NCBI RefSeq assembly: GCF_020733705.1
Contig: NZ_JAJFZM010000001.1
Span: forward strand, 1,426,001 to 1,490,000
Direction: 5' to 3'
Length of the DNA: 64,000 bases
From: Nocardia australiensis
Lineage (GTDB): Bacteria; Actinomycetota; Actinomycetes; Mycobacteriales; Mycobacteriaceae
Below are positions 24,230-33,000 of this stretch, piece by piece; the first letter of the stretch is position 1, and every line of letters starts with the position of its first letter. Both the position numbers and the translations under genes were made by a program. The notes beneath the pieces were generated by a model that saw only the letters and a list, made by a program, of their open reading frames with translations, made no database searches and was not told the origin of the DNA.

Positions 24230-25417
24230 ATGGGCAATTCGACCGACTTCTGCGTGATCGGTGGCGGGATCGTCGGGGTGGCCACCGCGCACCGCATCCT
24301 GCGGCGCCATCCAGGGGCGAGCCTCGTGCTCGTCGAGAAGGCCGCAGCACTGGCCACCCATCAGACCGGACACAACAGTGGTGTCATCCATTCCGGAATC
24401 TACTATCCCCCAGATAGTTTGAAAGCCCTGCTGTGCAGGCAGGGCGCGCAGTGGACAAAGGATTTCGCTGCGGCGCACGATATTCCGTTCGAGGTATGCG
24501 GAAAACTATTGGTGGCCACCGACTCCCGCGAATACGAGCGAATGCTCGCGCTACATGAGCGGTCGGTGACCAACGGGGTGGATGTCGAACTGCTCGACGC
24601 CGCCGAACTCGTCCGGCGCGAACCTCGGGTTACCGGGGTCGGCGCGCTGTTCGTGCCGAGCACCGGCATCGTCGACTACACCCGCGTCACCACCGCGCTG
24701 GCCGCCGAAATCGCGGCCGAGGGCGGACAGATCGTGCTCGGCGCCGAGATCGATTCGATCAGCGAGACCCGCGAGACGGCGACCGTATCGGGCCCGTCGG
24801 GGTCGTGGACCGCACGCACCCTGGTCGTATGCGCGGGACTTCAGGCCGATCGAATGGCCCGGATGGCAGGCCTGCGCACCGACTTTCGCATTGTGCCCTT
24901 CCGTGGTGAGTACTACCAGTTACCGCCGGAACGGGCCGGATTGGTTCACACACTGATCTATCCGATCCCCAACCCCAATCTGCCGTTCCTCGGCGTGCAC
25001 CTGAGCCCGACCATCGACGGCGAACTCACCGTAGGCCCCAACGCGGTGCTCGGACTGTCCAGGGAGGGCTATCGCAAAGGCAGCTTCGACATCCGTGACG
25101 CCCGCGACGTGCTCGGCTTCGCGGGCACGGCGAGGGTGGCCCGCGCGCATCTGCGCACCGGCGCACGGGAACTGCGCAATTCGCTGTTCAAGCACGGTTA
25201 TCTGGCCGAATGCCAACGGTACTGCCCTGAACTGACGGTCGCGGACCTGCGACCACGCGAAGCCGGAATCAGGGCACAGGCGGTGTTGCGCGACGGCACG
25301 CTGGTGCACGACTTCCTGATCGAGCGGACACCCCGGTCGATTCATGTACTGAACGCGCCCTCTCCGGCGGCGACCTCGGCCATGCCGATCGCGGAGTATC
25401 TGGTCGACCAGCTCTGA
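24230..25417 (+). CDS. lhgO: L-2-hydroxyglutarate oxidase (LhgO)
   Basis: A 395-aa FAD-dependent oxidase of the DAO family. The FAD-binding GxGxxG variant is FCVIGGGIVGVATAHRIL at the N-terminus. The signature THQTGHNSGVIHSGIYYPPD (about 45-65) is typical of LhgO, as are the C-terminal blocks EAGIRAQAVLRDG and HVLNAPSPAATSAMPIAEY. It oxidises L-2-hydroxyglutarate to 2-oxoglutarate, repairing a side product of central metabolism, and feeds electrons to the membrane chain. ATG 24230 is chosen because it starts the Rossmann fold; ribosome binding site weak. Confidence 0.92.
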   Translation: MGNSTDFCVIGGGIVGVATAHRILRRHPGASLVLVEKAAALATHQTGHNSGVIHSGIYYPPDSLKALLCRQGAQWTKDFAAAHDIPFEVCGKLLVATDSREYERMLALHERSVTNGVDVELLDAAELVRREPRVTGVGALFVPSTGIVDYTRVTTALAAEIAAEGGQIVLGAEIDSISETRETATVSGPSGSWTARTLVVCAGLQADRMARMAGLRTDFRIVPFRGEYYQLPPERAGLVHTLIYPIPNPNLPFLGVHLSPTIDGELTVGPNAVLGLSREGYRKGSFDIRDARDVLGFAGTARVARAHLRTGARELRNSLFKHGYLAECQRYCPELTVADLRPREAGIRAQAVLRDGTLVHDFLIERTPRSIHVLNAPSPAATSAMPIAEYLVDQL

Positions 25418-25564
25418 GCGCGATCCGACAGCAAACCGCGCAACACGCGTCTACCCGATCAGCTGAATACCAGACAACCCCTGAAATAAAGAGGAGATCT
25501 GTAGTACTTTTAGCGGCAGCCGTGGAACCCAACGCGAACGCCGCTAGTCAGGCAGGGAGGGCCG

Positions 25565-26035
25565 ATGGGCCACATCAAATACGCGAGCGATGTCGGCGCG
25601 CCGGTCGAGGTTGCCTTCACCTATACCGACAATCACCTGTTCGTGCCGGACTGGATGTTCGGAGTCGCGGGCTTCGAACCGGCAGGCGAGGTCGACCACG
25701 GCATCGGCGCGACGTATATGACCACGGCACGGTTCGCACTCTGGCACCCCACGGCAACCTGCGAGATCACCGAGTACCGGCGCAATGTGGTGATCGGGTA
25801 CACGCTGCGCGGGCGGCTTTCGGGAACCCTGACGCTGCGGTTCGACCCGCTCGGCTACGGACGATCGGTGCTGACCTCCGAAGCGGAGTACGCTCCACCG
25901 AGCGGCTTCGCGGGCCGCCTGTGTATCGGCCTGGTGGACTCTGCCGTGAAATCGGCGCTGCGCCGCACCGAGGCGCAGTTACGAAGGGAGATAGAGGAAT
26001 TCCACGGTACCGATCTTGTCGGTCGGATTGCGTAG
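25565..26035 (+). CDS. SRPBCC/polyketide-cyclase-like small-molecule-binding protein
   Basis: A 156-aa protein; ATG 25565 has GGGAGG 4 nt upstream. START/SRPBCC-type helix-grip fold: VGAPVEVAFTYTDNHLFVPD at the N-terminus, then strands (MTTARFALWHPTATCEITEY, VVIGYTLRGRLSGTLTLRFD) and a long C-terminal helix (VDSAVKSALRRTEAQLRREI). Such proteins bind lipids, aromatics or polyketides in the cytosol. No catalytic residues can be assigned. RNase H follows 10 nt downstream. Confidence 0.75.
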   Translation: MGHIKYASDVGAPVEVAFTYTDNHLFVPDWMFGVAGFEPAGEVDHGIGATYMTTARFALWHPTATCEITEYRRNVVIGYTLRGRLSGTLTLRFDPLGYGRSVLTSEAEYAPPSGFAGRLCIGLVDSAVKSALRRTEAQLRREIEEFHGTDLVGRIA

Positions 26036-26045
26036 GGTGCCAGCC

Positions 26046-26624
26046 ATGATCATCGTGAGCACCGACGGATCCTGCCTCCGCAACCCCGGCGGCGCCATCG
26101 GCTGGGCTTGGGTCAATCATCAGGGCTCGGCCCGCAACGGGGGAGCCGCATCCGGAACCAACCAGATCGCGGAGCTACGCGCGGTGCTCGAGGCGATCGT
26201 CGCGCACCCGGGCGAGGAACCCCTCTTCATCGAAAGCGATTCGCTATACGCGATCAAATGCGCGTCGGAATGGATCTCGGGCTGGCGTCTCAACGGCTGG
26301 CGCACCGCCAGCGGCGGCGCGGTGAAGAACGTGGAACTCATCAAACAGATCGACCGCGCCATCGCCACCCGGCCGGGCCCGGTCCGATTCCGTTGGGTAC
26401 GTGGACATATCGGCAACTACTACAACGAAAAGGCCGACAAACTCGCGGGCGAGGCGGCCAGGCAGGCCGCGGTATCGGCTGCGGGCAGTGAGGTGCCCAC
26501 CGCGGAATTGCCTGTCGTACCGGAACTTCCGGCGGCTACCGACGAATTAGAAAAGACTCCCGGACCGCGGGCCGCGGGGAAGCCGGTCGCATCGACGGCG
26601 CCTCAGACAATGACTTTGTTCTGA
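26046..26624 (+). CDS. Ribonuclease HI-family protein
   Basis: A 192-aa protein with an RNase H fold at about 1-140. The D-E-D-D catalytic set is complete: D7 in VSTDGSC, E43 in QIAELRAV, D65 in IESDSLYA, D131 in NEKADKLAG, plus the HIGN histidine H121. The remaining about 50 residues are an Ala/Pro-rich tail unrelated to the fold. It cleaves RNA in RNA/DNA hybrids by family precedent. Probably co-transcribed with the SRPBCC gene. Distinct from bifunctional RnhA-CobC proteins because no phosphatase domain is present. Confidence 0.88.
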   Translation: MIIVSTDGSCLRNPGGAIGWAWVNHQGSARNGGAASGTNQIAELRAVLEAIVAHPGEEPLFIESDSLYAIKCASEWISGWRLNGWRTASGGAVKNVELIKQIDRAIATRPGPVRFRWVRGHIGNYYNEKADKLAGEAARQAAVSAAGSEVPTAELPVVPELPAATDELEKTPGPRAAGKPVASTAPQTMTLF

Positions 26625-26665
26625 GTCCGTCGGCGCGAACGGAGCGCAGGCCCGCCCGAAAAAAC

Positions 26666-26700
26666 CTCCGGCGGTGGAGGCATCAGCCCCACCGCCGGAG
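26666..26700 (-). terminator. Rho-independent terminator of the mce operon
   Basis: Perfect 12-bp stem, 26666-26677 with 26689-26700, 11-nt loop. On the minus strand it is followed by GGTTTTTTC, so it acts on the mce operon ending at 26719. It may also stop the plus-strand RNase H transcript. Confidence 0.85.
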
Positions 26701-26718
26701 TTGCTTGGCGAGGATCGG

Positions 26719-27525
26719 TCAGTTATTGCCCATCTGCTTCAGGATCGGCAGATCGAACTTATTGACCAGCCACTTGTCGCCATCCTTCTCCAGGCCGGCA
26801 ACCACGACGAGTTCGACGTGGCTCGGCGGCTTGTTGGCGGCAGCGGTGTTGACGTTGCTGGTGGTCTGGCCGATCACCACGAGCACGGTGGCGTGCTCGG
26901 CGTCACCGGACTGGAAACCGCACTGCATGTCGTAGGTGGACGACGTGGCCTTCGCGTCCACGACCACGCCCTTGAGGTCCTGGCCGAGCTTGCTGAAGGT
27001 GTCCTTCCACTCGCCGGTCGAGGCACCGTCCACCTTCGTCAGGTAGTCGTCGATGGTCTCCGGGCTGTATGTGGAGATCAGCCGGCCGTACTCACACGCG
27101 GCCTTGCTGGCGTCGGCCTGCGCGTCCAACTTGTCGCCGCGATCCTGCGCCCGCAGGTAGAACACAACGACGGCGGTCACCGCCGCCACCAGCAGGATGC
27201 CCGCGACGAAGGCGGCGAGCACCGTGACCGGCCCGAAGCTGCGCTTTGCGGAGTCAGCCTTGGCAGCAGCCGCGTCAGGAGCGTTGTCCGCGGCCGGAGC
27301 GGTCACCTTCGCGGTGACCTCCGTATCGGCCGCCGGATCCGTTTCGGCCCACGACTTTCCGAGATCGATCGTCTTATCGTCGGCCGCCTGGTCCTGCGCC
27401 GCCTTGTCGTCGGTCGCGGCGGTGGCGTCGGCGGCAGTGGTGGTGGTGTCCTCGGCCCCCGTTTCCTTATTCAGTTCGGGGTTCTCGGTTCCGTCGTCCT
27501 TGGAACCGGCGGCATCATTGGACAT
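26719..27525 (-). CDS. Mce-associated membrane protein
   Basis: A 268-aa protein; ATG 27525 chosen over 27558. The N-terminal about 95 residues are a disordered Asp/Ala/Thr-rich cytosolic region. One transmembrane helix at about 98-125 (VTVLAAFVAGILLVAAVTAV) precedes an extracytoplasmic domain (AACEYGRLISTYSPETIDDY, then VLVVIGQTTSNVN). This is the architecture of Mas/Mce-associated proteins encoded at the 3' end of mce operons, thought to stabilise or serve the Mce lipid transporter. It follows mceF by 88 nt. Confidence 0.85.
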   Translation of the reverse strand: MSNDAAGSKDDGTENPELNKETGAEDTTTTAADATAATDDKAAQDQAADDKTIDLGKSWAETDPAADTEVTAKVTAPAADNAPDAAAAKADSAKRSFGPVTVLAAFVAGILLVAAVTAVVVFYLRAQDRGDKLDAQADASKAACEYGRLISTYSPETIDDYLTKVDGASTGEWKDTFSKLGQDLKGVVVDAKATSSTYDMQCGFQSGDAEHATVLVVIGQTTSNVNTAAANKPPSHVELVVVAGLEKDGDKWLVNKFDLPILKQMGNN

Positions 27526-27613
27526 CGATACAAACCTGCACTTTCCCGGCACGCTCATCGCGCACCGATATTGCCTTGTCAGCCAGCGAAACTACCACCG
27601 GACCAGGGTTTAC

Positions 27614-28792
27614 TCACCGTACCGGCGGAAGCGTGATGTCATTCGGGTCCGCACCCGGCGGCATCTGCGCACCGTTGTCCGGAACGTTCGGCCGCGGCGC
27701 ATTGGCCGAACCGCGAACTTGCAGCCCGGGCGGCGGGTTCTCGCAGTAATTCCACTTGGGCAGTGAGCCGTCCTGGATGACCTCGTTGCGCACCGGCGTG
27801 TGACTGTACTGACAGACCGGGCGCATCCAGATATCCACAATGGTGAAGAACTCGTTGTCATGCGCGGGCACGCCCGCGGCGGACAGGCCGAGCTGCAAGG
27901 ACGGGAACAGTGCCCGCAGCGCCGGGATGCGCAACTGCGCGGCCTTGGTTATCGCCGAGAAGTTGGCGGCCAGACTTGTGATCGGATCGGCGGTCTTGTC
28001 CAGCACGGCGCCCAGGCTCGTCAACTGCCCCGGTGCCTGCTCCAGGATCGTCTGCAGCTCGGCGTTCGCATTATTGAACTGGTCGAACAATACGCCGGAG
28101 TTATGGGTCAGCGTAGCCAGATCGGGCTGGGCATTCGAGGTGGTGTCCGCGATGGTGCTCAGATTGTGGATTAGATTCGTGGTCTGTGGCAGCAGCGAAT
28201 CGAGACCCGCCATCGCCAGGCTGATGCCGTTCACCATGCCGCGCAACTGATCCGGGCCGCCGCTGAGCGCGGTGTCGAGTTCGGAGAGGATGATGCCGAA
28301 CTTGTCCGGGTCGATCTGCGCGATGAGCGCGCTCGAGTTGTCTAGCACCGACCACACCGGGGTCGGCGTCTTGATGGTCTTCGGATCGAACTCGATGACC
28401 GAGCCGTCACGCAGGTACGGACCCTGCTCGCTGCCCGGCCGGAAGTCGATGTACTGCTCACCGGCGCCGGACAACGCCTGCACCGCGATCGCCGTATCGA
28501 CCGGAATGTGGTAATTCGAGTCGATCTGCGCCTTGGCCACGATGGACTGGCCGCGATCGGTGAGCTCGATCGAGGTCACCTTGCCGATCCGATACCCGCG
28601 CAACGTCACGTCATTGCCCGGCTGTAGCCCACCCGAACGGTCCAGGCTCACCGTGACCGTGTAGTTGGACTTCAGCGGATTCACCCGCATGACGCTCACC
28701 AGCAGATACGAGGCGCCAACGATGAACACGAGCACCAGTCCCAGGCTCGACAGCACTAGCTTGCGCCCGAATACCTTCTTCTGCCAGGTCAC
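27614..28792 (-). CDS. mceF: Mce family protein MceF
   Basis: A 392-aa sixth substrate-binding subunit of the Mce lipid importer. N-terminal anchor helix (LVLSSLGLVLVFIVGASYLL), MCE/MlaD domain at about 40-125 (GGLQPGNDVTLRGYRIGKVT, ALSGAGEQYIDF), long helical domain (about 130-310), then a Pro-rich C-terminus (NPPPGLQVRGSANAP, PPGADPNDITLPPV). Start overlaps the mceE stop by four nucleotides. Mce proteins A-F probably form a hexameric tunnel carrying sterols or fatty acids to the YrbE permease. Confidence 0.92.
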   Translation of the reverse strand: MTWQKKVFGRKLVLSSLGLVLVFIVGASYLLVSVMRVNPLKSNYTVTVSLDRSGGLQPGNDVTLRGYRIGKVTSIELTDRGQSIVAKAQIDSNYHIPVDTAIAVQALSGAGEQYIDFRPGSEQGPYLRDGSVIEFDPKTIKTPTPVWSVLDNSSALIAQIDPDKFGIILSELDTALSGGPDQLRGMVNGISLAMAGLDSLLPQTTNLIHNLSTIADTTSNAQPDLATLTHNSGVLFDQFNNANAELQTILEQAPGQLTSLGAVLDKTADPITSLAANFSAITKAAQLRIPALRALFPSLQLGLSAAGVPAHDNEFFTIVDIWMRPVCQYSHTPVRNEVIQDGSLPKWNYCENPPPGLQVRGSANAPRPNVPDNGAQMPPGADPNDITLPPVR

Positions 28793-29892
28793 TTGTAGGC
28801 CCCTGTCACTCGCGCTTGGATCAACTGAAGGACGGTGATCAGGCTGCCCACGGTGTCCTGCACATCGCGCAGATCCTGGAGCTTGCCGTGCGCCGGATCC
28901 GAGAGCACGCTGAGGTCGAGATTGGTTAAGGTTGCGTAGACGGCGAGGCTGTTGCCCGCGAGCGTCGCGTCCAATCCGGGCTTCACCTCATGCAACGCGT
29001 CCAGCGCCGGGCCGAGCGTCTGATCGGTGCGTGAGAGCGCGTCCATCAGTTGTTGCACGTTGCCGAGCAAGCTACCCAGCTGATCGCCGGAGCTGTTGGC
29101 GTAGTCGCCGAGTGCCGCACTCGTCACCGAAATCTTGGACAGCAGATCGCCGATGGCCCGATTGTTCTCCGCGACCGCGCCGATCATCTGCGGCAGCGTG
29201 TCGGCCACCTGACCGAGTTCGGCACGCTTGGACTCGATTGTGGTTGCCAGTGTGCTGAATTGGGCCAGCACGCTGTCGACCCGCGCGGAGTTGTCGTTCA
29301 AACTGCCGATGACACCGGTCATTTCGGTGATCAAGTGCGCCACTTGATCACCGCGACCGCCGACGATGGAGTCCATCTCGGAGGTCAGCTTGCTCAGCGC
29401 GGCGATACCGCCGCCATTGAACAACATGGAGACAGAGATCAGCAGTTCCTCGACCGTGGCACCCGCGGAGGTCTTGTCCAGACCGAGGGTGTCACCGTCG
29501 TGCAACGGCTGTGCGCCGGATTCGGCTTTTGGCTTGGACACCGCGATGAATACGTCCCCCAGTGGGGTGGCCTGTCGCAGCTCGGCCGTCGTACCGACCG
29601 GCAACTCGATGTCCTTGCTGATGGCCATGTCGACGATGGCCTGGAAATTCTTGGTCCTGATGTTGGAGACCACGCCGACATCGGAGCCGCCGATCTTCAC
29701 CTTCGCCTGATCGGGCAGGTTGAGCGCGTTCTCGAAAACCGCGTGCAGAGTGTAGGTTTCGCCACTGGCACCGGGTTTGGGCAGCGGCAACTTCTCCACC
29801 GTGAAACCGCACCCGGAGGTCACTGCCACGCCGGTCGCGGCGGCCACCGCGATCAGTGTGCGGCGCACCTTCCTCGTCAGCCGGTTGGTCAT
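28789..29892 (-). CDS. mceE: Mce family lipoprotein MceE
   Basis: A 367-aa protein. ATG 29892 overlaps the mceD stop (ATGA); the frame continues upstream but lacks signal features. Lipoprotein signal: basic start, hydrophobic segment, lipobox VTSGC with Cys at 28. MCE domain at about 45-130 (AKVKIGGSDVGVVSNIRTKN), then a long coiled helical domain to the C-terminus. In mycobacteria the fifth Mce protein is the lipoprotein (Lpr family), which fits here. Confidence 0.92.
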   Translation of the reverse strand: MTNRLTRKVRRTLIAVAAATGVAVTSGCGFTVEKLPLPKPGASGETYTLHAVFENALNLPDQAKVKIGGSDVGVVSNIRTKNFQAIVDMAISKDIELPVGTTAELRQATPLGDVFIAVSKPKAESGAQPLHDGDTLGLDKTSAGATVEELLISVSMLFNGGGIAALSKLTSEMDSIVGGRGDQVAHLITEMTGVIGSLNDNSARVDSVLAQFSTLATTIESKRAELGQVADTLPQMIGAVAENNRAIGDLLSKISVTSAALGDYANSSGDQLGSLLGNVQQLMDALSRTDQTLGPALDALHEVKPGLDATLAGNSLAVYATLTNLDLSVLSDPAHGKLQDLRDVQDTVGSLITVLQLIQARVTGAYK

Positions 29893-30980
29893 TTCGTCAT
29901 CCCCAGCAGTGCTGCCGTAACACCGAGGTCGGGTCCGAGATCTTCTAGTTTTCCGGTCCGGCACCCGTCCGACTTCATCTGAATCCGTTCACAGAACACG
30001 CTCAACAGCTCGCCGTTGAGGAAGGTCTGAATCGCGCCGTGCAGCCGGAGATAACCCTGCTCACGGTTCATCGACCGATCGAGGTTCTGCATCAGCAATG
30101 GTGCGACGTCGGCAATCTCGGTGACGCCACGCGCATTGGCACGCAGCTGATCGGTCACGGTGGTCAGACCGGTAAGCGAGCTCGACAACTGATCCTGGTA
30201 CTGCGCGAACGCCGAACTGGTGTTGTTCAGGAAGTCGTTGAGCTGTTGCACGGTCGCCTCGAGGCCGGGCGCCTGATCGGCGAGCAATCCCGACATCTGC
30301 GTCATCTTGTTGCTGAAATCGCGGACCGACTGGTCATTGTCGGACAGCATTGTGGTCAGGTCATTGAGTTTGACGATGATATTGGAGACCGCGTCCTTGT
30401 TGTCGACGCCGACCTTCAACGCACCCGACAGCGCGTTGAGGGTGTCGCGCATCTTCTCGCCCTGGCCGTTGAGCATTGGATAGAGCACCTGGCCCGACAG
30501 CGGACCGAGACCCTCCTGACCCGGTTCCGGCTTCAACGCGGCGGCGAACTGGTCAATGGTCTTGATCATGGTGTCCAGCTCGACGGGCGTCCTGGTGCGT
30601 CCCTTGGGCAGGTGCGTACCGTCGGCCATGATCTCCCCCTGGGTGTAGACCGGGGTGAGTTCGATGTGCCGGTCGGTCACGATCGAAGGCGAAATGATCG
30701 CCGCTATCGCATCTTTCGGAATCCGCACATCGGAGTTGATCGTCATGTGCACCTCGACGAGGGTGCCCTTCGGGATGATCTTGTCGACCTTGCCGACCTC
30801 CAGCCCGAGCACGGTGATCGGGTTGCCCTCGTACATGCCGGCGATGTTCTCGAAGTCCGCGGTGATGTGCATGCCATTGCCGAGCGCGTTGTCCACCGAA
30901 CTCGGCAGAATCGAGCAGCTGCCGACGGCCAGCGCGGCGGCGCTGATCATCAACGTCTTTGCGACGTTACGGAATTTCAT
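29889..30980 (-). CDS. mceD: Mce family protein MceD (with lipobox-like Cys)
   Basis: A 363-aa protein starting at ATG 30980 in a four-nucleotide overlap with mceC; GAGGGG lies upstream. N-terminal signal MKFRNVAKTLMISAAALAVG followed by SC, giving a lipobox-like L/A-V-G-S-C at 18-22. MCE domain at about 35-120 (GMYEGNPITVLGLEVGKVDK), helical domain at about 130-300, short Cys-containing C-terminus. A lipobox in the fourth subunit, besides MceE, is unusual to my knowledge. Confidence 0.9.
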   Translation of the reverse strand: MKFRNVAKTLMISAAALAVGSCSILPSSVDNALGNGMHITADFENIAGMYEGNPITVLGLEVGKVDKIIPKGTLVEVHMTINSDVRIPKDAIAAIISPSIVTDRHIELTPVYTQGEIMADGTHLPKGRTRTPVELDTMIKTIDQFAAALKPEPGQEGLGPLSGQVLYPMLNGQGEKMRDTLNALSGALKVGVDNKDAVSNIIVKLNDLTTMLSDNDQSVRDFSNKMTQMSGLLADQAPGLEATVQQLNDFLNNTSSAFAQYQDQLSSSLTGLTTVTDQLRANARGVTEIADVAPLLMQNLDRSMNREQGYLRLHGAIQTFLNGELLSVFCERIQMKSDGCRTGKLEDLGPDLGVTAALLGMTK

Positions 30981-31975
30981 CCCTGGCACCCCTCGATCAT
31001 GTGCGCGAAGCACAACCAGTTGTCCGGGAAGACCCACGGCGCGCCGACGTCACCGTAGGGGCCGTTGCCGAACACATTGTTGAGCTGGCGCACCGTCACC
31101 GGCATGATCTGCAGCATCCGGTCGAGGTTGTCCTTGTTCTTCTGCAGCCCCTCGGCCATGGTGTTGAGCTGCTCGATGGTGGGGCCGAGTTGGTTGTTGT
31201 TCTCGGCGCCGATCTGCTGTAGCTGCTTGCTCAACGTCGCCACATTGTCGAGCAGCTGTCGCAGCAGGCCCTGACGCTCCATGACCCGGTTCGCGATGGC
31301 CTCGCCCTGGGTGATCACCAGCAGCACGCTGTTGCGGTTGTCGCCCAGAATCTGGGTGACCCGGTCGAGATCCTGGAGCAGTCCGTCGACCTCGGTCTTG
31401 CGCGAGTCCATCACCTTGGCCAGCGCGCCGATACTGTCGAGCGCCTGCACCGTCAGCTGCGGCGTCCCGTCCATCTGCTGGTTGATCATGTCCAGCGAGG
31501 TGGCCAGTTGCTTGGTGTCGAGCGCCTCGAACTTCGGGGTACCGACCTCGACCACGTCGGTCAGGTTGTACGGAACCGCGGTGTTGGACAACGGAATCCG
31601 ATCGCCCGTCAGGCCCGAACCGTCGCCGGGCTCGACATCGACGTACCTGGCGCCGAGCAATGTCGCCATCTTGATCGACGCGTGCGCGTCCGGACCGAAC
31701 TTGACGCTGTCGTTCACGCTGAGGGTCAGCAACACATGCCCACCCTCGAGCTTCGCACTCTTGACTTGACCACTCGGCACACCGGCCACATTGACCTTGT
31801 CACCGACCTTGATGCCGGCTGTCTGGGCGAACTCGGCCTTGATGGTGTTCTCACCGACGCCGATCATCTTGAAAACACTCGAGCCGACCAGCAGGCCGAT
31901 GACGAGCACGGCGCCGAGCACACCGAGCCAGAAGTTGCGGTTACTCGCGAACCTTGACCTGAGTTCCGTCATCAT
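30977..31975 (-). CDS. mceC: Mce family protein MceC
   Basis: A 332-aa protein starting at the ATG (31975) that overlaps the mceB stop; the longer upstream frame is mceB in another frame. Single N-terminal anchor (FWLGVLGAVLVIGLLVGSSV), MCE domain at about 40-120 (GIKVGDKVNVAGVPSGQVKS, LLGARYVDVEPG), then helical domain (LLRQLLDNVATLSKQLQQIG, IEQLNTMAEGLQ). It ends without the Pro-rich tail seen on MceA and MceF. Component of the lipid-import complex in the cell envelope. Confidence 0.92.
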   Translation of the reverse strand: MMTELRSRFASNRNFWLGVLGAVLVIGLLVGSSVFKMIGVGENTIKAEFAQTAGIKVGDKVNVAGVPSGQVKSAKLEGGHVLLTLSVNDSVKFGPDAHASIKMATLLGARYVDVEPGDGSGLTGDRIPLSNTAVPYNLTDVVEVGTPKFEALDTKQLATSLDMINQQMDGTPQLTVQALDSIGALAKVMDSRKTEVDGLLQDLDRVTQILGDNRNSVLLVITQGEAIANRVMERQGLLRQLLDNVATLSKQLQQIGAENNNQLGPTIEQLNTMAEGLQKNKDNLDRMLQIMPVTVRQLNNVFGNGPYGDVGAPWVFPDNWLCFAHMIEGCQG

Positions 31976-33000
31976 GGGCGGCACACCGCCGACTGTCCGT
32001 TGCCGCCGATCTGTGGGAGCAGACCGCGGGGGAGCAGGATCCCGTACAGGGATACATCGAGGCGGCACAGGTAGGCGTTCGCGTAGGCGCCGTCCTGGGT
32101 GAACTTGCCGAGATCCGCCAGGGCCCCAGGCAGGTCGATCGCCGCCTGGTCGAGCTCGGCGCCGTTGGCGAGCAGCAGCGCTAGCGCGCTACTGGTGGAG
32201 TCCTGCGCATCCTTCAACTTCGGTTGCACCTTGTCCATCATGTCGACCAGGGACGTGGTCGCTGCAGCGATCTGCACGGTCGACTGTTGCAACGACTGGC
32301 CCTGGTCGTACAGACCGCCGATCAGTGACCGGGTCTGGGTCACCAAGGTCTCCAATTCATCACCTCGCTTGGCCAACCCCGCCATCACGCCGCTGAGGTT
32401 GGTGATCACATCACTGAGAATCGCGTCTCGACGCTGGAAATCCGTGGCCAGGGTGGCGGCCTGGGTGATGAATGAGCTCAACGAAACACCATCACCCTGC
32501 AATGCCTGGATGAATGTCTCCGAGAGCCGGTTCACCTGCTCGGGCTGCAACACCTGGAACAGCGGCTGGAATCCGTTGAGCAGCGCCGACACGTCGAAGG
32601 ACGGTTCGGTGCGCTCGAGCGGGATGCTGGCGTTGTTCTGCAACGGCGCCGGGCTGGTCGCCTTGCCCGGCGCCAGCGCGACATAACGCTGACCGATCAG
32701 GTTCTGGTACCGCACCAAGGCTTTGGTGTCGTCGTACACCGTCTGATTACGCTGCACGATGAACGTCACCTTGGCGTCGTTCTTGCCGTCGAGCTCGATC
32801 TTCTCGACCTTGCCGACTCGCACGCCCGCCATGCGGACGTCATCGCCCGCACGCAGTCCGAGCACATCGCTGAATGTGGCCGAGTAAGTGTTGGTATCAC
32901 CGGCGACCACGCGGGCGAGGGTATTCCAGACGACGACGGTCACCAGGACCGCGACCACCGCGAATACACCGAACCCGATCAATGGTTTGCGAATGCTCAT
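31972..33000 (-). CDS. mceB: Mce family protein MceB
   Basis: A 342-aa protein, the characteristic MceB length. N-terminal anchor (LIGFGVFAVVAVLVTVVVWN), MCE domain at about 40-125 (LRAGDDVRMAGVRVGKVEKI, LIGQRYVALAPG), helical domain including FNGFQPLF-like NGFQPLFQVLQPEQVNRLSE and a C-terminal CRLDVSLYG segment. Overlaps mceA by four nucleotides. Confidence 0.93.
   Translation of the reverse strand: MSIRKPLIGFGVFAVVAVLVTVVVWNTLARVVAGDTNTYSATFSDVLGLRAGDDVRMAGVRVGKVEKIELDGKNDAKVTFIVQRNQTVYDDTKALVRYQNLIGQRYVALAPGKATSPAPLQNNASIPLERTEPSFDVSALLNGFQPLFQVLQPEQVNRLSETFIQALQGDGVSLSSFITQAATLATDFQRRDAILSDVITNLSGVMAGLAKRGDELETLVTQTRSLIGGLYDQGQSLQQSTVQIAAATTSLVDMMDKVQPKLKDAQDSTSSALALLLANGAELDQAAIDLPGALADLGKFTQDGAYANAYLCRLDVSLYGILLPRGLLPQIGGNGQSAVCRP

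Noticed and set aside
29050..31058. Long plus-strand frames opposite mceD and mceE
   Set aside because: Antisense shadows of clearly recognised Mce genes; His/Arg-rich composition typical of such frames.
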